Positions 25,491-34,120 of a stretch of 64,000 nucleotides of DNA are shown in pieces; the first letter of the stretch is position 1; every line of letters begins with the position of its first letter. A program made the position numbers and the translations under genes. This DNA is from Planococcus sp. MER TA 32b (lineage in GTDB: Bacteria; Bacillota; Bacilli; Bacillales_A; Planococcaceae). The notes under the pieces were generated by a model. It ran no database searches and was not told the DNA's origin. It saw only the letters and a list, made by a program, of their open reading frames with translations. The stretch lies in NCBI GenBank assembly GCA_023715185.1, contig JAMCAN010000003.1, forward strand, positions 248,001-312,000. Reading direction: 5' to 3'.

Positions 25491-26216
25491 ATGTTTTGGA
25501 CTACTCTGCTTTATATAATCGGTTTTGTACTTATTCATTTATTTTCCAAGTATATGAAATTTCTTAAAGTCGTCCCCCGCAGCAGGTTTCTGTCTGTGGC
25601 TGGCGGAATTTCAGTAGCTTATGTATTTTTGCATCTGCTGCCGGAACTGGGCCATTTCCAAAGTGAACTCACAGGAAAACTGGAAGGCAGTATGTGGACT
25701 TTCATTGAAAGCCATATCTATATTGTCGCGATGATCGGGCTTGCAGTTTTCTACGGACTGGAAGTCTTAGTCAAAAAGTCAAAGAGAGGCAAAGATGGTG
25801 AAGTGAAGGCGGGATCAGGGGTTTTCTGGATCCATATCGGAACCTTCACTTTGTATAATTCACTGATCGGGTATTTATTGGTCCACGATCATTTTGAAAA
25901 CAGCTGGGGCACTTTCTTTTATTTTATTGCGATGGGCCTTCATTTTATAACGAACGACAAAGCTTTACGCAGCTCCCATGAAGTGGATTATGACAAATAC
26001 GGCAGATGGCTTTTGACAGCTGCAATCGTTATCGGCTGGATGGTCGGAATATTTACAGAAGTGGCGGACGTTGTCGTTTCCTTTCTTGTAGCGCTGCTGG
26101 CGGGGGGAGTCATCCTGAATGTAATGAAAGAAGAGCTTCCTGAAGAACGCGAGAGCAGTTTCATATCCTTTGGAATCGGAATGGTGTCTTATTCGGTGTT
26201 GCTCCTGTTAATTTGA
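25491..26216 (+). CDS. Multi-pass membrane protein (ZIP-like layout)
   Basis: 241 residues with about seven or eight hydrophobic segments. A conserved-looking FLHLLPELGH near residue 45 and a His-bearing LLVHDHFEN and GLHFITND recall ZIP-family metal transporters (HLLPE is a ZIP hallmark), but the HNxPEG motif is missing. Metal transport is therefore only a possibility. The start is ATG 25491 (GGAGCG seven bases upstream, hydrophobic segment starts at once); ATG 25458 with GGAAGGG is an equally possible start and adds 11 residues. Confidence 0.65.
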   Translation: MFWTTLLYIIGFVLIHLFSKYMKFLKVVPRSRFLSVAGGISVAYVFLHLLPELGHFQSELTGKLEGSMWTFIESHIYIVAMIGLAVFYGLEVLVKKSKRGKDGEVKAGSGVFWIHIGTFTLYNSLIGYLLVHDHFENSWGTFFYFIAMGLHFITNDKALRSSHEVDYDKYGRWLLTAAIVIGWMVGIFTEVADVVVSFLVALLAGGVILNVMKEELPEERESSFISFGIGMVSYSVLLLLI

Positions 26217-26275
26217 AATAACAAAAAGATAGCAATTTAACACTAGGTGGAGTATAATTCAACTCAAATAATAGG

Positions 26276-26310
26276 TACTATAGTATAAGCCTTTCCAACT
26301 ACTATACTAT
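26276..26310. promoter_or_regulatory. Inverted repeats before small gene
   Basis: A ten-base palindrome TACTATAGTA (26276-26285) overlaps ATAGTATA (26280-26287), which pairs perfectly with TATACTAT (26303-26310) immediately before the ribosome site. A TATAAT -10 lies at 26253-26258. It could be an operator or an RNA hairpin controlling translation. Confidence 0.45.
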
Positions 26311-26322
26311 GAGGTGGCCGAA

Positions 26323-26499
26323 ATGGTTAAAGAAGAGGAAAAAGTCGTTTTCGTTTACGAACTGGATAAACTGCAGCACGAATATCGGAAATGCACTGAC
26401 CTCTCGATGCGCCAGAAAATTAGAGAGGATATAACCCTGCTGCAAGAAGTGATCTCAAACCCAGAAAATGATGCGAATGGACAAATCATTAAATACTAA
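26323..26499 (+). CDS. Small hypothetical protein
   Basis: 58 residues, soluble, mostly charged helix (DKLQHEYRKC, MRQKIREDITLLQEVI); no family recognised. It is supported by the GAGGTGG ribosome site six bases before the ATG, a TATAAT -10 upstream and a good terminator directly after the stop. The paired inverted repeats in front of it suggest regulated expression. Confidence 0.6.
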   Translation: MVKEEEKVVFVYELDKLQHEYRKCTDLSMRQKIREDITLLQEVISNPENDANGQIIKY

Positions 26500-26534
26500 A
26501 AACCCGCAAATTTAAAAATTGCGGGTTTTTTATG
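26499..26534 (+). terminator. Intrinsic terminator
   Basis: AAAACCCGCAA / TTGCGGGTTTT stem with T run. Confidence 0.88.
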
Positions 26535-26694
26535 TGTTTTAAAAGCTGATATTTCCCGGGAAATAATGAAAAGGCTGTTTGTGAACAAGGCTGTAACAAT
26601 ATTGCCGATTACCCGCTTTCCGGCAGGCGCATGGAACGGAATATAAGCGGCTATGCTTTATAATAGGGGTATACGATTGGAGAGGAAGAGCGGC

Positions 26695-28422
26695 ATGAAA
26701 GACTTGAAACAACTGGCTTTCGAACAGAAAATTGCAATCACCCTGCTGACTGTGATGTCTGTCCTGAAAGGGGCGGCAATGATTGGCCAGGCTGTATTTT
26801 TCGTTCTTGTTGCAGACGGCGTCTTTATAAAAGGTAAAGATTTTGGAGAAATAACTCCATTTTTGTTTGGGCTTTTGCTGGCGATTATTGTTCGTTCTGC
26901 CGCCGGCTATCTTATCGGACGGACAGGCGTCGATATGGCGGCTGCTATAAAAAGGCAGCTTCGTTTGAAGTTGATCAATTCGTTCAAGGAAGATCCCCTG
27001 TTATCTTCCGCCGAAAGCCATTCCGGGCAAAAGGTCAGCTTATTGATGGATGCGGTCGATGAGACGGATGGCTTTTTCAGCAAATACATTCCTCAACTCA
27101 TCCAAAGCTATATTATCCCGATCATGCTTCTGGCTGCTATTGTTTCCCAAAACTGGACGACCGGCTTGATCATTTTGGTGACAGCACCGTTTATCCCGGT
27201 ATTCATGGCAATTGTGGGTAAACGGACAAAAGAAAAAGCGGATGAAAAGATGGAACAGCTGAACCGGTTTTCCGGCACTTTCCTGGATATTCTGCAAGGG
27301 CTGACAACGCTGCGCCTTTTCGGACAGGGTAAAAAGCAAAAAGACAAAATAGAAGAGAGCAGCAAAAACTTCCGGGATTCAACCGTGGATGTTTTAAAAT
27401 CTGCGTTCCTGTCTTCTTTGACGCTTGAATACATTTCAATGTTGAGCATCGGCATCATTGCACTGGAAGTCGGCTTGCGGCTTGTCGTTTTTGATAACCT
27501 CAGCTTTTTCAGCGCATTCTTAATTATGATTCTGGTTCCCGACTTCTTTACGATGCTGAAGGATTTCGGCAGTGCTTTCCACACAGCGCGGGGAAGTGTA
27601 TCGGCGTCGCAAATGATGGATGAAGAGTTTTCGAAAGAACGCAAGCAGGTAGTGTGGGGGGAAACCGAACTGGCAGAAGGGAAAGTTCCTCATCTCAGTT
27701 TGGAAAACCTCCATTTCGCGTATAATCCACAATTCGAATTGCGCGATGTTTCGATAGACATTGAACCATACAGTAAAATTGCTGTCATCGGCAAAAGCGG
27801 GTCAGGGAAAACCACATTGATGCACCTCATTGCAGGATTGCTGCCAATCAAAGAAGGCAGTCTTCTGATTGACGGCAAACCTCAAGAGGAAATAGAGGAA
27901 TCTTCCTGGTTTAAGCAGTTCAGTTATATTTCCCAGTCTCCGTATTTATTTGCCGGTACCATCAGAGAAAATATCGCAATCGGCGCCGACAGGGAAACAA
28001 GCCGGAAAGAAATAGATGAAGCTGCAGAAAAAGCGGGTATTTCCGAGTTGATCTCATCTTTGCCTCAAGGTTATGAAACAGCGGTAGGAGAAGGGGGACG
28101 AGGTCTTTCAGGCGGAGAGAAACAGCGTATTGCCCTGGCACGCGCCTTTCTGAAAAAACCGACCATCGTCTTGTTCGATGAACCGACAACAGGCCTTGAT
28201 CTGCAGACTGAACGGGTATTGCAGCAGTCAATCGAAGAACTGTCACGTTACGCGACAGTTATTACAGTTGCCCATAGATTGCATACGATCCGCAATGCCG
28301 ACAGCATTGTTTTTCTTGATGACGGCAGAGTGGCGGCTGCTGGCACACACGAAGAACTCGCGGCGAATTTCGAACCTTACCGGAATCTTCTACCGCTTCC
28401 ACAAGGAGGTGCACCCCGATGA
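26695..28422 (+). CDS. cydD: Thiol reductant ABC exporter subunit CydD
   Basis: 575-residue half-transporter: six membrane segments (about 10-310), then a nucleotide-binding domain with Walker A GKSGSGKTT (about 369), LSGGEKQRIALARAF and VLFDEPTTGLD. With CydC it exports glutathione or cysteine-type thiols in E. coli, and both are needed to assemble cytochrome bd oxidase. The start is ATG 26695 (GAGAGGAAGAG upstream), trimming 14 upstream codons. It overlaps cydC by four bases. No cydAB genes are adjacent, unlike B. subtilis cydABCD. Confidence 0.88.
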   Translation: MKDLKQLAFEQKIAITLLTVMSVLKGAAMIGQAVFFVLVADGVFIKGKDFGEITPFLFGLLLAIIVRSAAGYLIGRTGVDMAAAIKRQLRLKLINSFKEDPLLSSAESHSGQKVSLLMDAVDETDGFFSKYIPQLIQSYIIPIMLLAAIVSQNWTTGLIILVTAPFIPVFMAIVGKRTKEKADEKMEQLNRFSGTFLDILQGLTTLRLFGQGKKQKDKIEESSKNFRDSTVDVLKSAFLSSLTLEYISMLSIGIIALEVGLRLVVFDNLSFFSAFLIMILVPDFFTMLKDFGSAFHTARGSVSASQMMDEEFSKERKQVVWGETELAEGKVPHLSLENLHFAYNPQFELRDVSIDIEPYSKIAVIGKSGSGKTTLMHLIAGLLPIKEGSLLIDGKPQEEIEESSWFKQFSYISQSPYLFAGTIRENIAIGADRETSRKEIDEAAEKAGISELISSLPQGYETAVGEGGRGLSGGEKQRIALARAFLKKPTIVLFDEPTTGLDLQTERVLQQSIEELSRYATVITVAHRLHTIRNADSIVFLDDGRVAAAGTHEELAANFEPYRNLLPLPQGGAPR

Positions 28423-30125
28423 ATGAATTAGCGCAGGTGCTGAAATTGACTTTGCATGAAAAAAGGGATGTTGCACTGGCAATCGTTTTTGGCGTGCTAG
28501 CGGGGCTGGCAAGTGTTGCATTGCTGGCTTCGAGCGGTTACCTGATTTCAAAGGCGGCATTGACCGGCCAAATGACAGTGCTGATAGTGATTGGTGCCTG
28601 CTTGAAGCTGTTTGGTCTTGGATCAGCGGTAAGCCGGTATTCGGAGCGCTTGTTTTCACATAGAGCAACCTTTACGATGCTGGGGAATTTGAGGGTTTCA
28701 TTCTTTGAAAAACTTTCCCCTTTGGCACCGGAACTTTACAGCAAATACAGAAGCGGGGATTTATTGGCAAGAATTATCGGTGACGTAGAAAGCCTGCAGA
28801 ATTTTCTGCTTCGGGTCTTTTATCCGCCAATCGTGCTTCTGCTGGTCTTTTCAGGAACGATTCTCTTCACAATGTATTTTTCAGTTTACACAGCAATTCT
28901 GCTTGCGGTGGGGTACCTTTTGACTGCAATAGTTGTTCCGGCATATTTTGCCTGGCGGAAACGCCGTCGGAATTGGAAGACGCGGGAGAGCAGGGGAGCT
29001 CTATCCGCAGAAGCAGCCGAGTTTCTTTACGGCTTCCGTGACTTGAAAATTTACAGGCAGCTGGCCGGCAAAGAACAGCAATTGGCCAGACTGGCTGAAT
29101 CCTATAATGAAGAACAGCGAAGCGAAGGGAAGGAAGAAGTATACAGCCAATCCGCAAATGGATTTATCGCCCTTCTGGTATCTTTGGCTATCCTGGCGAG
29201 TGGCGCTTATTTTACGGCAGCGGTAGAATTGGACGGTTTATTTCTTGCCATGCTTGTGATGATTTCGTTGGGCGTGTTTGAGAACGTGGCACCCATGGCC
29301 GCTTTTCCGGCCCACTTTGAAGAAAGCCGGAAAGCGGCGGTACGGCTGGAATCAGTCGTTGGTGAAAAACCGCGTGAAAAAGGGATTGATGAGCTTCCGG
29401 AAGGATCGCTCAGCATTTCAGCGAAGAATGTGGGTTATGTGTTTCCGGGTGAACAGCGCCCGGCGCTGGAAGACATCACAATCGATTTGCCGCCGGGAAG
29501 CAAAACTGCGATTGTCGGGCCGAGCGGCTCAGGTAAATCCACTTTGCTCGCTGTGTTGATGGATATTCTTCCGGCGAGTAGCGGGCATGTATTATTCAAT
29601 GGCATCAGTTCAGAAGAATTTCCACAAGAAAGCATCTGGCAGCGTTTGAATGTGGTATTGCAGGAAAATCACTTTTTCCAAGGAACTCTCCGCAGCAACC
29701 TGCAGATCGCCGATCCATCCGCCACTGATGAACAGCTGGCATCAGCTATGGAAAAAGTGGAACTCGGCGGATTTTCACTTGAAATGGATGTCGAAGAGAA
29801 AGGGCAGAATCTTTCAGGCGGAGAAAAACAGCGTCTTGCGATAGCCAGGGCGATATTGAAAAAAGGCGAAGTGTGGATGCTTGATGAACCTGTTTCTTCT
29901 GTCGATTCCAAAACCGGGCAATTGATATATGAACGCTTATTTGAGGGACAGCCTGACAAAACGTTCATTGTGGTCAGCCACGATTTAACCGGATTGGAGA
30001 AAATGGATCAAATCATCGTCCTTGAAGATGGCAGGTTGATCGAAATTGGTTCATATAATGAATTGATGCGAAGCAAAGGCTATTTTTACGGATTGAAAGA
30101 GATAGAACAGCAGGTCATGGCATAA
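28419..30125 (+). CDS. cydC: Thiol reductant ABC exporter subunit CydC
   Basis: 568 residues, the second half of the heterodimeric CydDC exporter: membrane domain (about 1-310) with LLASSGYLISKAAL near the N-terminus, a CydC hallmark, then Walker A GPSGSGKST (about 367), LSGGEKQRLAIARAI and Walker B VWMLDEPVSSVD. It starts at ATG 28419, inside the cydD stop (ATGA), with AAGGAGG ten bases upstream, so translation is coupled. A terminator follows. Confidence 0.88.
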   Translation: MNELAQVLKLTLHEKRDVALAIVFGVLAGLASVALLASSGYLISKAALTGQMTVLIVIGACLKLFGLGSAVSRYSERLFSHRATFTMLGNLRVSFFEKLSPLAPELYSKYRSGDLLARIIGDVESLQNFLLRVFYPPIVLLLVFSGTILFTMYFSVYTAILLAVGYLLTAIVVPAYFAWRKRRRNWKTRESRGALSAEAAEFLYGFRDLKIYRQLAGKEQQLARLAESYNEEQRSEGKEEVYSQSANGFIALLVSLAILASGAYFTAAVELDGLFLAMLVMISLGVFENVAPMAAFPAHFEESRKAAVRLESVVGEKPREKGIDELPEGSLSISAKNVGYVFPGEQRPALEDITIDLPPGSKTAIVGPSGSGKSTLLAVLMDILPASSGHVLFNGISSEEFPQESIWQRLNVVLQENHFFQGTLRSNLQIADPSATDEQLASAMEKVELGGFSLEMDVEEKGQNLSGGEKQRLAIARAILKKGEVWMLDEPVSSVDSKTGQLIYERLFEGQPDKTFIVVSHDLTGLEKMDQIIVLEDGRLIEIGSYNELMRSKGYFYGLKEIEQQVMA

Positions 30126-30129
30126 ATGG

Positions 30130-30164
30130 AAAAAGGCAAAGCTGACTTCAGCTCTGCCTTTTTA
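30130..30164. terminator. Bidirectional terminator
   Basis: AAAAAGGCA..AGCTGA / TCAGCT.TGCCTTTTT stem between cydC and the convergent small membrane protein gene. Confidence 0.8.
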
Positions 30165-30392
30165 TTTTGCCAGAAAATCCTGTTCCTTTTTCGCGTCTTC
30201 CAGTCTCATTTGTTCAAGTTCCAACCGCAATTTCTGCGTTTCAATGACATAATTTTCGTGCTTAAGCTTTTCCAGTTCGACTTCACTTTCAATCATCTTA
30301 TGTTTCAGCTTGGTCTGGGTTTCCAAGTGGGACGTGATGATCGCGGCTAATGGAATGGAAAAAATCATAATGACTGCCACCAGATAAATCAT
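30162..30392 (-). CDS. Small membrane protein with coiled coil (PspB-like layout)
   Basis: 76 residues: one N-terminal membrane segment (about 3-20), then a long charged helix with heptad-like hydrophobics (SEVELEKLKHENYVIETQ). The layout resembles PspB-type or YvlB-region stress proteins, but no signature allows a firm call. The start is ATG 30392, with GAGGTGG five bases upstream; a GTG three codons earlier sits on that site. Confidence 0.6.
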   Translation of the reverse strand: MIYLVAVIMIFSIPLAAIITSHLETQTKLKHKMIESEVELEKLKHENYVIETQKLRLELEQMRLEDAKKEQDFLAK

Positions 30393-30524
30393 GGAATCCA
30401 CCTCTTTTTGTATTGTGTAAAGGGCTGCTCACCTTCTATAGTTTATGGTGTCTAAAAGCATTTTCATATTCATTATATGTATTCGCATTAATCATATAAT
30501 ACCCTGCTTACTTAGGAAGGAAAC

Positions 30525-30561
30525 TCACTTGAAAGTGATATACATGACAAGTGTCATGTAT
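30525..30561 (+). promoter_or_regulatory. DesR operator pair upstream of des
   Basis: Two adjacent dyads: TCACTT-GA-AAGTGA (30525-30538) and ATACATGACA-AG-TGTCATGTAT (30540-30561, ten-base perfect arms). The second contains ATGACAAGTGTCAT, which I recall from the B. subtilis des promoter where phosphorylated DesR binds two neighbouring sites. It lies about 100 bases before des, which fits activation. Confidence 0.75.
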
Positions 30562-30660
30562 AAATCCGTGCGTTTATGACTTATTCATAGCCCTTATTTT
30601 CATTATTATTAGGTTAATAAGTTATCCGGACGCAGAATGTCCGTATAAGGAGGAAGAATG

Positions 30661-31683
30661 ATGAGTAAAGAAAAAACAGCGCAACTCCGAAAATTCGTAA
30701 AACCTTTTGAACAGGCGGATGTAAAAGCAAGTGTAAGGCAATTGGTGAATACGATTCCCCCATTCATCCTTGCATGGACTTTGGCTTATCTGGCCCTTGA
30801 CGTTTCAATCTGGCTGACGATCGCATTGTCATTCGTAGCAGCAGGATTTGTAGTAAGAACATTCATCATTTTCCATGACTGTACACACGGTTCATTCTTT
30901 AAAAACAAAAAAGCGAATGCTGTTGTCGGAACGATTACCGGCATCATGACATTATTCGCTTATGAAAAATGGAAACGTGAGCACACAATCCACCACGCTT
31001 CAAGTGGCAACCTCGATAAGCGCGGAGTCGGCGATATCTGGGTAATGACTATAGAAGAATACGTGGAAGCTTCAAAATGGGAACGTTTCAAATATCGCAT
31101 GTACCGCAACCCGCTGGTCATGTTTGGATTGGGACCGTTATTCCTGGTACTGATTTCAAGCCGTTTCAATCGTAAGGACGCTCGTAAAAAAGAGCGTAAT
31201 AACACGTACTTGATCAATATTTCTTTAGTGGTCCTTTATTCGGTTCTTATTTGGGCAATCGGCTGGCAGGCATTCCTGATCGTTCAGGGTACGACAATGT
31301 TTACAGCAGGGGCACTTGGCATTTGGCTGTTCTACATCCAGCATACATTCGAAGATTCGTATTTCGAAGATGAAAGCGAATGGGATTATGTAAAAGCTGC
31401 TGTGGAAGGAAGTTCGTATTACCAGCTTCCGAAAGTATTGCAATGGGTGACAGGAAACATCGGATTCCACCATGTGCACCACTTGAGCCCGCGTGTGCCG
31501 AACTATAATCTGGAAAAAGCGCATGAATCGGCGCCGCCTCTTCAACAGGCAACAACAATCAATCTTAAAACAAGCCTAAAATCATTGCGTTATAAAGTAT
31601 ACGACGCGAAAAACAAAACTTTTGTTACTTTCGCCGATATCAAGCATCTCTTGAATGATTCCAAGAAGACGGCCGCAAGTTAA
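30661..31683 (+). CDS. des: Acyl-lipid fatty acid desaturase
   Basis: 340-residue membrane di-iron desaturase that introduces a double bond into acyl chains of membrane phospholipids after cold shift. The three histidine boxes are present: HDCTHGS (about 80), HTIHH (about 115) and HHVHH (about 275), with four or more membrane segments. The start is ATG 30661, seven bases after AGGAGG; the ATG just before it is also possible. It is followed by a terminator and then by the desKR genes that in B. subtilis sense membrane fluidity and activate des. The operator upstream fits that circuit. Confidence 0.93.
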   Translation: MSKEKTAQLRKFVKPFEQADVKASVRQLVNTIPPFILAWTLAYLALDVSIWLTIALSFVAAGFVVRTFIIFHDCTHGSFFKNKKANAVVGTITGIMTLFAYEKWKREHTIHHASSGNLDKRGVGDIWVMTIEEYVEASKWERFKYRMYRNPLVMFGLGPLFLVLISSRFNRKDARKKERNNTYLINISLVVLYSVLIWAIGWQAFLIVQGTTMFTAGALGIWLFYIQHTFEDSYFEDESEWDYVKAAVEGSSYYQLPKVLQWVTGNIGFHHVHHLSPRVPNYNLEKAHESAPPLQQATTINLKTSLKSLRYKVYDAKNKTFVTFADIKHLLNDSKKTAAS

Positions 31684-31717
31684 GAAATGCAGCAGGAGTC
31701 TGAACACCGAAAACCCG

Positions 31718-31750
31718 AAAAAACCATTCCCCGGCGGAATGGTTTTTTCT
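31718..31750 (+). terminator. Intrinsic terminator after des
   Basis: AAAAAACCATTCC / GGAATGGTTTTTT stem. It separates des from desKR transcription. Confidence 0.88.
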
Positions 31751-31802
31751 TTTAATCAGATTTTGGTATGATGGGTAATAATAGTAATACGAGGAGGAGC
31801 TT

Positions 31803-32939
31803 ATGCAAAGCTGGTATCAATTATTTCCGAAAAACCCGTGGCTCAGCCTTTACGCGTGGGTTATCTTTTGTATTTTGCCTTTCTTCTTCCTTTTTCGATC
31901 TTCATCCGTGATCGAGATTTTGATCGGGGTCGCCCTTTTAGGGTTATTCTTTTTGGCCTACCGTTTATCCATAAATTCGAATAGCGGTTTTGTGTACGTA
32001 TGGGTAAGCATGGAAATGGCTGTAAATATCGTATTAACATATCTTTTCGGTTATGTTTATCTGGCGATTTTTGTAGCTTTTTTCATTGGGAACATCCGCA
32101 ACAAAATAGGCTTTTTCATCATCTACGGCATTCATATAGGCACGACCATTACAGCCGTGGCTTTCGGCATCGCTTTCCACAGTGAGCTTTTCATGACGCA
32201 GCTGCCATTTATCGTGCTGACGATTCTTGGAGTCATCCTATTGCCGTTCAACACGTATAACCGCAATAAACGCGAAAAGCTTGAAGGGCAGCTGGAAGAC
32301 GCGAACAAGCGTATTTCACAATTGGTTATAATAGAAGAAAGAGAGCGGATTGCCCGTGATCTCCATGATACACTTGGCCAAAAACTTTCTTTGATGGGAT
32401 TGAAAAGCGATCTGGCGAGCAAGTTGATCTACCGGGATCCGGAAGCGGCGCTGAATGAAATCAACGATGTCAGGCAGACAGCGCGCACGGCATTGAAAGA
32501 AGTGCGTGAATTGGTGTCGGATATGAGAGGGACGAAGCTCGAAGACGAATTGCTGCGGGTGCAGCAGATTCTGAAAGCGGCTGAAATCGATTTTGTGATG
32601 TATGGCAGCCCGAAACTTAAAAACACGCCTTTGCTGGTGGAGAATGTTCTCAGCATGTGTCTGAAAGAAGCGGTCAACAATGTCGTCAAGCACAGCCAGG
32701 CTACAAGGTGTACGGTGCTTATCAAACAGACGCCGCAGGAAGTGTTGGTGCAGGTACAGGATGATGGCATCGGCCTGCCCGAAACAGGCGGTTTCATGCA
32801 GGGGAACGGCTTGGCAGGCATGAGGGAACGTCTTGAATTCATCAATGGCTCCGCTGACATCAAAGGTGCGGAGGGAATGACTTTGAACATTCGGGTGCCT
32901 AACGTAATTCTTTATAATTCCAAGGGGGAGATGGCATGA
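31803..32939 (+). CDS. desK: Membrane-fluidity sensor histidine kinase
   Basis: 378 residues: about five membrane segments (1-155), a linker helix, the HisKA_3 dimerisation box ERERIARDLHDTLGQKLS with the phospho-His (about residue 188), and the ATPase domain with NVVKHSQA (N box) and DDGIGL / GNGLAGMRERL. The layout and the neighbouring des and desR identify DesK, which in B. subtilis senses membrane thickness and order. Ribosome site GAGGAG. It overlaps desR by four bases. Confidence 0.92.
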   Translation: MQSWYQLFPKNPWLSLYAWVIFCILPFFFLFRSSSVIEILIGVALLGLFFLAYRLSINSNSGFVYVWVSMEMAVNIVLTYLFGYVYLAIFVAFFIGNIRNKIGFFIIYGIHIGTTITAVAFGIAFHSELFMTQLPFIVLTILGVILLPFNTYNRNKREKLEGQLEDANKRISQLVIIEERERIARDLHDTLGQKLSLMGLKSDLASKLIYRDPEAALNEINDVRQTARTALKEVRELVSDMRGTKLEDELLRVQQILKAAEIDFVMYGSPKLKNTPLLVENVLSMCLKEAVNNVVKHSQATRCTVLIKQTPQEVLVQVQDDGIGLPETGGFMQGNGLAGMRERLEFINGSADIKGAEGMTLNIRVPNVILYNSKGEMA

Positions 32940-33535
32940 TTCGAATCGTACTCGCTGAAGACCAGCGCATGATGCTTGGAGCTCTGGGTTCATTGCTCGA
33001 TTTGGAGGAGGATATGGAAGTGGTCGGAATGGCTTCGAACGGGCAGGAAGCAGTCGAACTGGTAGCGGATCTGAATCCGGATGTCTGCATCATGGACATT
33101 GAAATGCCGCTGAAAAGCGGTTTGGATGCGGCGGAGCATTTAAAAGAACACCCATGCAAAGTGATCATTTTAACAACCTTTGCGCGGTCGGGATATTTTG
33201 AACGTGCCCGAAACGCCGGAGTAAGCGGCTATCTTCTGAAAGACAGCCCGAGTGAAGACCTTGCCACTTCGATACGCAGTATCATGGCTGGCCGCCGCAT
33301 CTATGCTCCTGAACTTGTCGACCTTGCTTACGCAGGAGACAATCCGCTGACGGAGCGCGAAAAAGAAGTGATGGAATTGATCGCGCAGGGCCGCAGCACC
33401 AATGAAATCGCAAAAGAAATGTTCATCACATCAGGCACAGTGAGAAACTATATTTCCACTATCCTTGATAAGCTGGAAGTCGGAAATCGGATTGAAGCGA
33501 TATCACGCTTCAAGGAAAAAGGCTGGTTTAAATAA
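32936..33535 (+). CDS. desR: Response regulator for des
   Basis: 199 residues: receiver domain with phospho-acceptor Asp in DVCIMDIEMP (about residue 54), Thr in ILTTFARSGYF and Lys in LLKDSPSED, then a LuxR/NarL-type HTH domain (LTEREKEVMELIAQGRSTNEIAKEM, split: LTEREKEVMEL, IAQGRSTNEIA). When phosphorylated by DesK it should activate des through the dyads at 30525-30561. The start overlaps the desK stop (ATGA), with AAGGGGGAG upstream. Confidence 0.93.
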   Translation: MIRIVLAEDQRMMLGALGSLLDLEEDMEVVGMASNGQEAVELVADLNPDVCIMDIEMPLKSGLDAAEHLKEHPCKVIILTTFARSGYFERARNAGVSGYLLKDSPSEDLATSIRSIMAGRRIYAPELVDLAYAGDNPLTEREKEVMELIAQGRSTNEIAKEMFITSGTVRNYISTILDKLEVGNRIEAISRFKEKGWFK

Positions 33536-33570
33536 CCCGCAGAACCATTGATATTTTTGCTTGATTACAG

Positions 33571-33614
33571 AAAAGCCTGTGAGGAAATCGCTGATTTCCT
33601 CACAGGCTTTTTTG
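33571..33614. terminator. Strong terminator after desR
   Basis: AAAAGCCTGTGAGGAAATC / GATTTCCTCACAGGCTTTT, nearly 19 paired bases, with T run. It may act in both directions. Confidence 0.92.
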
Positions 33615-33648
33615 GGTGATTTCAGCTCGGGAAAAGCTGGAATCTGGA

Positions 33649-34011
33649 TTATTCATATAATTTATCTTCAAGTTTTCCATCTTCTGTGTAAATATGAAGC
33701 TCGCCATTATTTTTATTGACATAACGTTTGGCATCGTCCATCAGTTCTTCTTTCGTCTCTTCGATCAGAATGGCTTTTTTACTGTCTTTCTTCTTCAGCT
33801 GCCAGCCTTCGTTATGTGCGCGGATTTCATAAACGGGTTGATCTTCGTCGCCGTGGACACTGGATTTGGCGCGGTCGAGCGCGATCGGGATCGCCCTTCC
33901 TTCTTCATAGCCATCGCGAAGCAAAGCGTTGGCGATTTCAATTGCTTTGTTGCGTACGTCAGAGTTTAAATTTTTAAATGAATCCGGATAATCGTCTTTA
34001 TTCCATGGCAC
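33649..34011 (-). CDS. DUF2188-type hypothetical protein
   Basis: 120 residues in two parts. The N-terminal half (VPWNKDDYPDSFKNL..NKAIEIANALL) resembles the ChaB-like short helical domain. The C-terminal half (GWQLKKKDSKKAILI..YVNKNNGELHIYTEDGKL) matches the DUF2188 pattern of small stress-associated proteins. No enzyme motif is present. The start is GTG 34011, eight bases after AAGGAGG; longer versions would begin upstream of that site. Monocistronic. Confidence 0.72.
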   Translation of the reverse strand: MPWNKDDYPDSFKNLNSDVRNKAIEIANALLRDGYEEGRAIPIALDRAKSSVHGDEDQPVYEIRAHNEGWQLKKKDSKKAILIEETKEELMDDAKRYVNKNNGELHIYTEDGKLEDKLYE

Positions 34012-34120
34012 AATAATCGCCTCCTTGCCTCTCAATTCCCCCTTTTCTTAGCATACGAAACAAAAAATTACTGGTATTAAAGACTCAGAATGTTACAATG
34101 GTGTGGAAGGGGGAGATAAG

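Noticed and set aside
26577-26605. Rex-type redox operator before cydDC (TTTGTGAAC)
   Set aside because: Only one half-site is present; the second half does not fit TTCACAA at the right spacing.
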